DNA from: Zingiber officinale
Taxonomy: Eukaryota; Streptophyta; Magnoliopsida; Zingiberales; Zingiberaceae
Direction of reading: 5' to 3'
Assembly: GCF_018446385.1 (NCBI RefSeq)
Contig: NW_024589898.1
Span: 496,001 to 560,000 of the forward strand
Length of the DNA stretch: 64,000 nt
The notes under the pieces are model-generated. The model worked only from the letters and a program-made list of their open reading frames with translations, did not search any database and was not told the origin of the DNA. Position 1 is the stretch's first letter. Each line of letters opens with the position of its first letter. Below, piece after piece: positions 46,408 to 57,025 of the stretch. The translations under genes and the position numbers were made by a program.

Positions 46408-46830
46408 CTTACTAAGGCTCTTTCCGAGCTTTACCACGAGAGTGATCCAATTTAAAATTTTATTCTGCGGTTATAGTATGCTGGTGCGATTCAACCGAGG
46501 TCGTCATCTCTAAAAATTCTTGTCACGATGCCTCGGTAAAACCTTTACTCCTAAGTTTTTAAATATTTCATTGATTCGTGCCTATTATAGTTTCCTTTTA
46601 CTTATTATTGTAGAAAACGTTCTAGATCTTGTGCTGGGCCCTCGACTGCTAGTATAGACCTTAGGTTCCCCACTGACGAACTTAAGATTAAGTTTGAGTC
46701 AACCATTTATATAGCTATTAGGACTAAGTGTCTAGATAGAGAGTTCTTACGTTCTTGTGTTCCAGTTATAGAGGTTATTAGCCACTATAACTTACGGAAC
46801 CTTGTTTACTGTACCAATTCAGTAAACATA
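46408..46830 (+). other. Retroelement-like ORF fragment between gypsy LTR and CACTA
   Basis: A frame from about 46620 to 46830 is open for some 70 codons (ELKIKFESTIYIAIRTKCLD, then VISHYNLRNLVYCTN). It resembles ORF1 regions of Athila-type elements as I remember them, but this is weak. CACTA-4 inserted at its end. Confidence 0.3.
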
Positions 46831-46849
46831 CACTACAACAAAAGTGACT

Positions 46850-47330
46850 TTCTGCAGCGCATCATTAATGGCGTGCAATTAATTAAAGCACACCGTTAAT
46901 AATAGTTTTTATGATGCGCCTAATTATATGTGCTACGGATAGTATAATATTTATACAAATGACAACATGCAGAAAAAGTATGCTGTTAATTAACTTTTCT
47001 ACGGCGTGCAAAGTGCATTATTAAAACTTAATATTAACAGCGCGCTCCACGCGCTGTTAATAATTATTATATATATAAATAATAGCGTAAAAAAATGTAT
47101 GTTGTGAATAAATATTATAAATGACAGCGTTCAGAAAAAGTACGCTGTTAATAAACTTTTCTATGGCGTGCAAAGTGCGCTGTTAAAATTTAATATTAAC
47201 AGCGTGCGAAGCACGTTGTTAATAATTATTATATATATAAATAACGGCGTACAAAAATGTATGCTATGAATAAATATTATAAAATATTAGCAGCATGCAA
47301 TATGCATCGTTATTAATCTTCAAAATTTTC
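46850..47330. repeat. CACTA-4 left subterminal repeats
   Basis: Repeated GCGTGCAAAGTGC and CGCTGTTAATAATTATTA units, direct and inverted. They are likely binding sites for the small transposase protein, as known in En/Spm. Confidence 0.8.
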
Positions 47331-48588
47331 TAAATAGTTAGCCAAAAATTTTCACGCCGAAACAAACCTCCCGCGAATATTTTTCCGCGCATCCTCTTCT
47401 GCCCGCGAAACATATCCTCACGCCCGAAACATCTCCTCACGCCCAAACTGCCCACAAAACCTAAATTCGCCACCACCTCCTCACGCGTAACTCCTGTCTC
47501 CGGAACCTCCCTGTCGCAACACCTCTTCGCCAACATCTTCGCCCATCCTCTCTCCATTGAAGCCCTCTCCGGCTAAATCCTCTCCGGCGAAGCCCTCTCA
47601 GCCGAAGCCCTCCTCACGCGAACTCTCTCCACCGAAGCCCTCTCTACCGAAGTCCTCCTCACGCGAACTCCCTCCGCCAAAACCTCTCTACCGTAAACTC
47701 CTCTCTGCCGAACATCTCCGCCCATCCTCTCTTAGACGAAGAGGTCTCCGGTGAAGCCCTCTCATCCGAAGCCCTTTCGTTTGAAGCTCTCCACTGAATT
47801 GAACATCTTCGTCGATCCTTCCGTTTCTCAGGTTGAATTTTCTTTTTGTTTTTCTTGTATTATGTTGAACATCTTCAACTCTTTCTTGTATTTACTTTCC
47901 TTCCTCTTCCTGGCATTCTCCATCTTAGTAATCGGACCCTAATTGATTTAGTTGCATTGGCTTTCATTGGCTTTAGTTGTAGAAGATAAATAATTGTCTT
48001 CTTGTACTCTTTTGTTGAAGAAGCATGAACATGAAGTTTAAAGGTCTATTTTAGAATAGAATGAAGATGGATGTTTGTTGAAGTACTATTATTTAAGCTA
48101 GTCTATGCTATCATTAGGCTGAAATTACTGTTTGTTTTCTCCAAATAGTTGATAGTTGAATAGAATGAAATCTCTAGTTTCATGGAAGTTGTCGTTTAAG
48201 TGTTTCACAATGTTGTATAGATTTAAATCTCTTACTTGCCAAAATTCTTGTTCATTCATTTTAAATATCCTCTCACTTCTTTATTGTTGTTGAAACTACA
48301 TGTCATGTATCCAACTGTAGTTCTTATACCATAGTCTAACACCAAGAATGACAATATCCCAATAACTTCTATTGCATTAATAAACAATAAGATAATTCTT
48401 TTCTCCCCAAAGATCCCCCACAATAGTTGTTTATAAATTTTAGTATATTTTTAAATAAATAAAAATCCTATGCAAATCCTTTCTATATTTTCCATTATCA
48501 AATAAATAACAATTGTAGTTGATCTGTATTGCAAACTAACAAAGTTTTACCTTGGTGAATGATCCACTTAGTTGGTATATGTCTTACA
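47331..48588 (+). other. CACTA-4 leader with C-rich repeat
   Basis: At 47540-47800 imperfect repeats of CTCTCCGCCGAAGCCCTC occur; translated they give Lys-Pro-Ser repeats (frame 47557-47754). Probably a transcribed leader upstream of the transposase gene rather than a gene. From 47940 the sequence is AT-rich and intron-like. Confidence 0.45.
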
Positions 48589-50752
48589 TGTTGGTTGCTA
48601 CTCGAAATATCGTCCTAATTTCCCTGTACAAAAATTTGTACAAGCATAGAACTATCCTAGCTACCCATGTGTTCTGCTAAAGTTAAATTTGGATTGTAAA
48701 CAATGTTTAGCATTATTAATCCAAATTTTCCCTTTAGAAGTTAAACTTGAATTGGGAACGAAATTTAACATTCTTACTTCAAGTTCAACCGATGTGATTT
48801 TCCTAAGTTAAACCATATTACAGAAGTTGATCAAATATCTATTTCAAGGATCGGCTTCCAGGTCAAACGTGGTGAGGCACTAGGCCTTCTTGGGTATGAG
48901 ATCATCCACCACTGCCTAGATAAAGTCTTTCAAAGAAATCGGATATTTAAACTTCTCACAGTAAACAAGGTTTAACAATAGAGACCTCAATAGAAACACA
49001 TTATCGAAACATGAAATCAAAACGAAAATCGATAACCTCTTGTGTTTGGTTTTTCAAGATCTATACAAAAGATGAACTAGTTATGATGCAGAAACTAATA
49101 ACTAGTTATACCTCTTGTAACTTATAGATCTCTTGATCTTCTATTGTATTCCTCTTCTTATCTCGGACGTCGTGTGGGCGACGATCTACCAAGACGAGAA
49201 TCCACCCAAGCCTTCTTCTTCCTTTCAAGTTTCGGCCTCCAACCACTACAAGAAAAAAGACATACAACAACGGTTTTTCACCGTTGTCGTAGGCCATTTT
49301 TAACTGTTGTTAAAGGCTGTGTTGTTAAAAGGGGTGGCAAACGACAACAGTTTTTAACCGTTGTCTGTGAAGGCAAAGACAACATTTTAACAACGGTGAA
49401 AAACTGTTGTCTTTTCCTACAAAGACAACAGTTTTTCACCGTTGTCTTTGAGCATATGCCTAGGCTCTTCAACAACAGTTTTGAACTGTCTACGACAGCA
49501 GCTAAAAAGCGTTGTCTTTTTAGCCAATGACATCGGTTTGACAACGGTTAAAAATCGTTGTCTTTTTAGGCAACGATGTTAAATAACATCAGTTTGTCAC
49601 TATTGTCTTTTAACGCCATTGACAACAGTTTGACATATTTAAACTGATGTCTTTGGGTACAATATACAACATTTTGACAATAAATAAAAAACTTATTAAT
49701 CTTTTCCTACTCAATGGTTTATAAAAAACATCCAGTGCAAATTTCATTGATAAAAAACCTACATAATCAATATTTACAATGCAAATTTCATTAAAGTACC
49801 AAACATCATCATCCAAACATCATTAAAGTACCAAACATCAACATTCAAACATCACAAAAGTTTACACAGCCAAAAGTTTATATATATCACACATATAGTC
49901 CAAAATATCATGTTTTGTTGGAGCACGTCTTCTTTACCTTTGCATCTTCTAAACAGCCTGTGCATCTTCTAAACTGCAGCCTTTTCTGGTTTCTCCTCCC
50001 TCCTAGCTTCTCTTTTCTTCTTCTTTCATAGAAACGGGTCATTATCTTTTCCCTGAGGTAAATAGCATATGATTGCAAGTTAATTCATTTCCCAGGAGTA
50101 AATGGCATAAAAAATGGATCTCTTGGAAATTTCACACCTGACCTTATTACAGTTTTACAAAAACTCAGAGTAGTATGTCTTAAAAGACCAGCTATATGGC
50201 TTTACAAGTAACTCTTAAGTATGGTAAACTAAACCTATCAACTTTACATATATCAAAAAAAATTCTATCCAATTTGAAGTCTAGCGAAACTCCATCTACT
50301 ATGGGGTCAACTGCTTTGTTAGCGAGATAATCCGCCAGCAACTAAAAATTGAAATTTTTGGAGACATCTACATTATAAAATTGGGTTCAACTACTATGGG
50401 TTCAACTGCTTATACTTGCTGCAGTAACAAGATTATTACCCTTCTAAACAAAGACATCTACATTATAAAATTGAGAACCCCAGAAAGTTTGTTATGTAAA
50501 CCAAAATACAGTATAAATATTTGACAAAAGATTAAGGTTAATCATTTTTTATATTTGACAAAGGATTAAGTTATTGGTTTGTATTTGATGTTGGTGCATC
50601 AAGTGTGCAGTTTAGTCATGCCGATTGGATTTGGTAAATGGACTTAGAGACAGATATCTCCAAATCAAGTGCAATCAAGTATAAGCAGCATGTATTCAAT
50701 TTAACTGAATATTATTATTGTCAAATGCAATAAGATGAACTCATGTATATAC

Positions 50753-50839
50753 CTATTCATAGATATGATCTTGTATGCATTCGGCTATCTCAGAGCGCAC
50801 TTCATCAATTTCTTCTTGAGAGTACTCCGCTTTTGTGAA
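50753..50839 (-). other. Shared terminal exon, diverged copy in CACTA-3
   Basis: Minus strand, after the acceptor GTTCACAG: a frame with [20 protein letters not shown] and a TAG. It is clearly related to the exons at 19386 and 22736. Not part of a carboxypeptidase. Confidence 0.65.
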
Positions 50840-52053
50840 CTGTGAACACACATAAATTATATGATCTTAAAGAACAAAATATAATTAATTGGAAAAAAAT
50901 AATAACTAAATAACAATTCATGAAGTGATACCAAAGATCATTTTGAGAAATTCGTCCTAGTTGATCTACTAAGATTACCCCAAAGAAGTCATCTGATATG
51001 ATTCCCATGCTGTGAGCATAAGGTATTTTAGAATTGGTATCGACTTTTCCACCCGTGGATGGATTGCCAATCAAGTAACCCATGCCCATCAATTCAAGCA
51101 ATTTACCTGGAGGTTAAGTAATGGTTCTTTCCCTTCATCAATACCTGAATTACAGTAAATGAAAATGGCATGTAAATTAACACCCTCATCAATAGTTTAC
51201 ATTAAAAGTAGAGTTACCATCCAATATTCTTTTGGCCACCATAGGTACAATTTTTCCAGCATATGAATCCCCAGCAATGTAGAGGGGATTGGAGATGAAC
51301 TGTGGGTGCTCAACAAGCCACTGCAAAAGTGAAATATTACATCTTTAAGGCACTTACAGTAATTACATCAGGAATATATATGATCTTTCCCACCTGTAAA
51401 AGAAACTTAGAAGCCTATTCTGACCAAATAGTATCGTTGGCATCATACCCTTCATATTTTCTTGAGTATGAGAATCCAGAACCCAACGGGGAATCTACAA
51501 AGATAATGTTGGCTACCTGCACAAATGTTTTCACGCAGACAGAACAAAAGCATGTATCATATTGCTTCCTCAATTACTGATCAAGAAGAAGAAATTACCT
51601 TGGTCCAGGAATAAGGATGGTAGACCAAGCTTGGCAAGCTCCCGTTGTACTCGGCTGTCACAAATTTCAGGGGCCTGCGAATGGATTTCTACTATGAAAC
51701 GAGAGTAGCTAATCATAGCAAACATGGAAATTTCACCCACCGATTTCGAAGACTAATCCACTGAAGGCAGAGCACCTGGGCCCGCCGGTCACAATGGCGG
51801 AGCCAGGAATTTAATTCAACCCGGGCTAGAAAATTTTAATCAAAAATAACAATAAGAGTTGAAGCCTTTAACATTTGAGACACCTAGCAGAATGACCTCT
51901 AATAATTCTCTAATACTCTTGACATAAACAAACTTGGAGTTTCTGTTAATATATAGAGAAACCTATACACGAGAAGCATAGAGAAACCTATAGTTAAATT
52001 CTCAAAAGCACTTTTAAAACGTTGCAGTAGAAATCATATTTCATTTTCCTCAC

Positions 52054-52583
52054 CTCCATAAAAGGCAATTGACTCAGCATTTTCACGAACTCTCATGAGT
52101 CCATATTGGAAATCTGCTTCTTTCTTCTCTTGTATGAAATTCAAAGTGACTATGCCCTAAGTAGAAATGGCAGTGTGTGTTAGGAGAACATAGTGTATAC
52201 AATAAAAGTGCAAAGTGTCAAAGCAAACATAGGAAGCAACCGAGAAAATTTAATTACCTTACCAAGAACACTTAAAAGTTGTACTGCCAAGAGAGTAAAC
52301 AATAAGTACACCAAATAATGGTGGATAAATTCCATATAGAATGTTGTTGAATGATATGAGGTCAATGGTTGCATTGAACGGAGTCAAAGAAAATGAAAGA
52401 GCAGTCCCAGTAAAAGAACTTAGATCAGCTACAATCTGTTGGTTTGAATTATAAATAATTGATTGAGATTGGATCTTGTAGAATGTTTGGTTATTAAAAT
52501 AGTGTTGCATGTAATAACTTGTCATCCAAGATCTCCATCTCAAAGAAAGGATTTCTCTCGCATACTCTCTTACAACAAAAAAA
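52054..52583 (-). pseudogene. Captured exons of an ABCD2-type (chloroplast) ABC transporter gene
   Basis: Two minus-strand exons with GT/AG borders: 52583-52258 (VVREYAREILSLRWRSWMTS, FYKIQSQSII, DLSSFTGTALSFSL, ILYGIYPPLFGVLIVYSLG) and 52156-52054 (NFIQEKKEADFQYGLMRVRE, then NAESIAFYGGE). These correspond to the transmembrane domain of plant peroxisomal-type ABC half-transporters of subfamily D, member 2, as I recall it. A frameshift lies near the end of the first exon (about 52270). The ATP-binding domain is absent. Confidence 0.88.
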
Positions 52584-53571
52584 CTACAACATACCAAAGA
52601 AATGCATAAAAAATACTCATAATCAAGAGTATGGAACATGATTTTACATTAGCAACATAGAAAAATTATACAAATTTACTTGAATGCATAGTAAGATAGT
52701 TTGAGAAGTCTTACTCATGCAAAGAGAACATCTTAAATAACTAAAGTTGATAATGAGTGAGTGAATTATCTTGAAACCAGAAACTTACACAAGCATCATC
52801 AAATATTTATGATGATCTTACTACAAAATTCATACTAGGCATTAGGGAAAAAATTAATAAATTCATCTTAATTTAAAAATTACATTAATCATGATATCAT
52901 GGCAAAATCTTATTTGCAGCTAAGAGTCACAAATTATGCATTTCCTGGATAGTGAAGTCCTCAATATAATACTTCTCAATGAGAATACAAATCTTATCAA
53001 TGTCGAACCTTTTAAAATTATCTTTTAGATCCAAAGTAGAACTAAGTATAAAAAGTTCTACTATCTTATTACTGAATCTAGAGTTTAACTCTATCAACTG
53101 AAAATCTATTACAACATTAAATCTAAATTTCTGCTACACATTAATTGCATATGTGTTGCTGCTTTCTCCAAACCAATGCATTTAATTTAATAAGTTTGAC
53201 AATATTCTTATTAAGTGGTATCATGAAGACTTGCAAATCCTCCTGAATTACAAGTGATATGTTTCCCTCTTAATTGTTTGCTTTTATCTTGTTGTGGCTC
53301 AAAAGTTAAATTGATTTATTGTGACATTTAGGCATTCAGCATGTAGGCCATTAAGTTGATCAAAAACTTACGGACTAAAATTTCTTCAATTCAATTTATT
53401 GTATAGAAAAGGCTAATGAGAACCTAAACAATATCTAGACGATATAACTTGCAGATATATGTAGAAAGCCAAGCTATTTATTTTGTTGATAAAATAGACA
53501 GTAGGGCACCCGATGTAAATATAATAAACAGATCAAAGAACAAAAAGAGCTACCTTGAAAATGTCAAACCA

Positions 53572-53760
53572 AAATGTGTGCTTAACTGGATACAATATCC
53601 TAAGTCCAGAAAGGAGGGCACTCTGTAGAACAACAACCCTTAACTTCTGAAGATCGGAAGCCAAATCAAGAGTTGGACCGTAAGCCGTTGCCCTAGCTCG
53701 GAGAATTAATCTGGTGAAGTCGATCCGCAGGAGGACTGGAGGAGGACGAGGAAAAAGAGA
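53572..53760 (-). pseudogene. Possible further captured exon in the hAT-like element
   Basis: Minus strand: an open stretch (LDLASDLQKLRVVVLQSALL, then LRILYPVKHTFWFDIFK) ends at a GT donor (CAAGGTAGC). It could be a 5' exon of the same ABC transporter or of another gene. I do not recognise it. Confidence 0.35.
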
Positions 53761-54394
53761 TCTTCCGAAGGCTGCGACTAGAGGTGGGTAGCTCCAAAAC
53801 TTGATGTTCGGCGTTCAAGCCCTGTCAGGGATGATAGATATGGGAGATTTAGGGATAGCTCTTTCAGTCCCCGGGCTAAGTATTAAAAAATAATGGACCC
53901 TGGGCTACGATTTAAAAGAGCTAATAAAGTTTTGACCAAATGGACCCCGGGCTACAGCCCTGATAAGGTTGAATGTGGCTCCGCCCTCCCCCGGTCAGCC
54001 AGAGGAGCAGGGGGTCCTCTGCCGGATTGTTCTCCGACTCGATGAAGTAGTAGAAAAACTCACCGTCGTGGTCCTGGTCTACCTCCACGTACCTGCACCA
54101 ACGAGAGCAGAGGTTCATGGGGGTCAGAGCAAAGTTAAGGTTGGGGGAAACAACATCCGGACCCTGTCTCTAAGTAGAAGGGAAGGGGGCCTTGGAATCC
54201 AGGTAAATAGGTGACCACAGAAGATGAGAGAGCAGAGGAAAAGAAGCAGAGAAAGATCAGTGAGACAATCAGGAGAGGGATTTCCATCTTCCTCCTCCTC
54301 CTTCCTTCTTCTTCCTTCTTGTGTTGGAACTGGCTGAAAGTCGAGGCGACGAGGAGGCGGTGAAGATGGCTGAAAGTAGAGGCCGTGAGGAGGA

Positions 54395-54570
54395 GGTGGC
54401 GAGGCCGAAAGTTGAGGCGACGAAGAGGGCGGTGAGGAAGGAGGCGGCGAAGAGGGCGGTGAGGAGGGAGGCGGCGAAGAGGGCGGTGAGGAGGGAGGCG
54501 GCGAGGGAGGCGGCGAAGAGGGTGGTGAGGAGGGAGGCGACGAAGAGGGTGTTGAGGAGGAGGCGGCGAA
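54395..54570. repeat. GC-rich minisatellite, unit near GAGGCGGCGAAGAGGGCGGT
   Basis: Tandem units of 21-24 bp just upstream (on the minus strand) of the captured carboxypeptidase start. Frames through it give Pro/Ser or Arg/Ala repeats on both strands and are not genes. Confidence 0.85.
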
Positions 54571-56844
54571 GAGTAGGGTTTTGGGAAAAAGACAGAAAAA
54601 AACAAAGCGTAAAACAGACAAATGACGAAGGAGAAAAAGTGGCGAAAGAAAAACAATCGCATTCAACAACACTTAATAGACAACGGTTTTTAAAAACTGT
54701 TATCGTAATCCCAAAAAAGCGCACATAGACAACAGTTTTAAAAAACTGTTGTCGTTCACTTTAAAAACCGTTGTCGTATCCTCAAAAAAACATAAATTGA
54801 CAACGGTTTTTAAAAACCGTTGTCATAGGCCAAAAAAATTACTAAAAGACAACAGTTTTTGTTAAAACTGTTGTTAAAAGGCAAAAAGACAACGGTTTGG
54901 TATAAAACCGTTGTCGTTTGAGTGTTGTTGAATGACGTTTTTCTTGTAGTGAACTTTCTCCAAGAGATGATGAAATTCGGCCACCAACTTTCCTCCAAGG
55001 GATGCTAGACAAGAGAACCTCCTTCTCTTCTTCTTCTCCTTCAAGCAACCGGCCATCAATGGATCTCCACACCAATATGCTGCCGGACACCAAGAGGGAA
55101 AACAAAGGAGAAGAGAGAAAGAGTAAGGGACGACCACCACTAAGGAAGAGAGGAGAGGAATAGAAGATGTATTGTTGTGAGGTGAGACACCTCTACCCTC
55201 TCTTTTATATTCCTTGGTCTTGGTAAATAAGAAAAGTTTTAAACATAATTAAAACTTCCTTATATTCATTGCCAATGACAAAAAATTAAAACTTCCTTTT
55301 CTTCTCGTCATGTCCGGCTACATGCTTGTTCTCCAAGCAAGGAAAGATTTTAAACAAAAATTAAGATATCTCTTTTAAAAATCCCTTTTGTGAATAGTTC
55401 TAAAAGGAATATTTTATAAATTAAAATCTCTCTCTTTTAGATATCTATAAAAGATAAGTTTTAAAATAAAACATGGTTTCAAGAAAGGAAAGTTTTATCA
55501 AAAAATTAAAATCTTTCTTTCACATTATAGATAACTATAAATAAGGAAAGATTTCAAATCTCTCTTTTATTCCTTTGTAGAAAGCTATAAAAGGAAAGAT
55601 TTTAAAATTTTAAAACTCTCTTTTAAAACTAACATAAAAGGAAAGTTTTCAACAAAATAAAAACTTCCTTTTATTTCCTTTTATGACCAATCTAAAAAAA
55701 GAAAGTTTTATATTAAAATTATTCTTTTAAATTCTTTTAATGGATTTCTATAAAAGGAAAGATTTTACAAAATAAAACTTCCTTTTGAATTCAATGTGGT
55801 TGACCACCCTTGCTTGGGCTCCAAGCTAGGGCCGGCCACAACTTGAACCCATCTAACCTTGGTTTGGCCAGCCCTAGCTTGGGCTTCAAGCTTGGCTTGG
55901 CCGGCCACCTTAAGGTGGGTAAGAAGTTGGGTTTGGGTGGATATAAGACTTTATAAATAAGAGGCTACAATAGAGACCGAGAGGAGGAATTGGTTTTGGT
56001 CTCCCGATGAGTTTGAGCTTCCCGTGTTCGCCCCGAACACCCAACTCAAGTTCATCAATAATATCTCATTCCACTAAAGAGTTATTATTGAACTACCGCA
56101 CCAATCCCATATTACTATATGAGCTCCTTCTTATCATGAGTGTGTTAGTCTCCTTGTGCTTAAGATATTAAATGTCCACTAATTAAATGAGTTACTGATA
56201 ACTTAGTTAATTAATATCTAGCTCCAAGAGTAGTACCACTCAACCTTATCATCATGTCGGACTAAGTCCACCTGCAGGGTTTACATGAAAATCCTTATGA
56301 GCTCCTCAAGGGGACATCATCAACCTAGATTACTAGGACACAGTTTCATTCTATAATCAACAACACACCATATAAATAATATCATTTCCCAACTTGTCGG
56401 GCCTATTGATTTAACGAGCTAAATCACACCCTTTGATAAATCAAAGAAATAAATACTAAGTATATGTGCTTATTATTTAAGAGTACACACTTCCATAATA
56501 ACAGAGGTATTATTCTTTTATATAGTCAGTATAAAAAGATACTACCTCAATTGGTCATGCTCAATACACTCACAGTGTACTAGTGTAATTTATTAGTGAA
56601 GATAAACTAATACCTAATTACACTACAACCACTCCAATGGTTTGTCCCATTCCATCTTGGTTGTGAGAAACTGTTTATAATTTATAATGATATGATAGCA
56701 TGATCTTCTGTGTGTCTCCTCACACCATGTTATCTACAATATAAATTAAATGGACAACTACACTTAGCATAAATGTAGGCATTTGATCAATGTGATTCTT
56801 ATATATTTATACAAAAAACTAGACTTTTAGTATACACTCTAACA

Positions 56845-57025
56845 TTACCTTGGCGAATGCCCCACTTAATATGCCATATTTCACCTTCAATATTGCAATT
56901 TGCACTCTCCCCATTTTGTTTTCTTTCGACTTTCATTTTCTTTTATGTATATTAAATAAATATATAAATCTTATTTTGTATTAAACATAAAATATCTGTA
57001 TGTTAGGGTTTGGGTCATTAACAAA
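56845..57025 (+). other. CACTA-4 intron-like sequence before the transposase start
   Basis: Continues the element after the solo LTR. No feature other than the start context of the transposase. Confidence 0.4.

Larger units (their letters stand above)
51792..53989 (-). mobile_element. hAT-like non-autonomous element with captured ABC transporter exons
   Basis: Left end CAATGGCGGAGCCAGGAA and, read inverted, right end GGAGGGCGGAGCCACATT form imperfect inverted repeats. Both continue with ATTCAAC and CCCGGGCT-type motifs. The eight-base flanks GCCGGTCA (51784-51791) and CCCGGTCA (53990-53997) differ at one base, fitting an hAT target duplication. It interrupts the carboxypeptidase exon exactly inside the conserved LTGGPGCS motif. 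No transposase inside. Confidence 0.8.
50979..54287 (-). pseudogene. Captured serine carboxypeptidase-like (SCPL) gene, most exons
   Basis: Minus-strand exons: 54287-54163 (signal peptide MEIPLLIVSLIFLCFFSS, then [16 protein letters not shown]), 54092 to 51741 split by the hAT-like element ([34 protein letters not shown]), 51674-51599 (YNGSLPSLVYHPYSWTK), 51516-51393 (NIIFVDSPLGSGFSYS), 51320-51218 (HPQFISNPLYIAGDSYAGKI), 51144-51107 and about 51081-50979 ([16 protein letters not shown]). The GDSYAG motif holds the expected catalytic Ser. Such secreted or vacuolar proteins act as carboxypeptidases or acyltransferases. It is dead: a TAG in the NIIFVDSP exon, a probable one-base loss at the start of the YNGSLP exon, the hAT insertion, and a missing C-terminus with the Asp and His of the triad. 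One intron (about 51082-51106) has shrunk to roughly 25 bp. Confidence 0.92.
49244..54951 (-). mobile_element. CACTA-3, non-autonomous, carries serine carboxypeptidase-like exons
   Basis: Ends CACTACAAGAAAAAAG and TTTTTCTTGTAGTG, with the duplication AAC on both sides (49241-49243 and 54952-54954). Subterminal ACAACGGTTTTTCACCGTTG-type repeats lie at 49260-49680 and 54670-54940. No transposase. Cargo (minus strand) is a carboxypeptidase gene fragment, a GC-rich repeat and the shared terminal exon. An hAT-like element is inserted in the cargo. Confidence 0.95.
48589..56844 (-). mobile_element. Solo LTR of the copia family, split by CACTA-3
   Basis: Ends TGTTGGTTGCTACTCG and TATACACTCTAACA. 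Outside the CACTA-3 insertion it matches the LTRs at 11461 and 34566 in layout (for example CCCGATGAGTTTGAG, TCTTATCATGAGTGTGTTAG), with more differences. The flanks TTACA (48584-48588) and TTACC (56845-56849) are a nearly intact target duplication. With no internal region it is a solo LTR of about 2.55 kb. Confidence 0.88.

Noticed and set aside
47557..47942. Lys-Pro-Ser-rich frame in CACTA-4
   Set aside because: Explained by imperfect CTCTCCGCCGAAGCCCTC repeats in a leader.
54124..54728. Pro-rich and Arg/Ala-rich frames near the SCPL start
   Set aside because: Come from the GC-rich minisatellite; only the short segment from 54287 matches an SCPL signal peptide.
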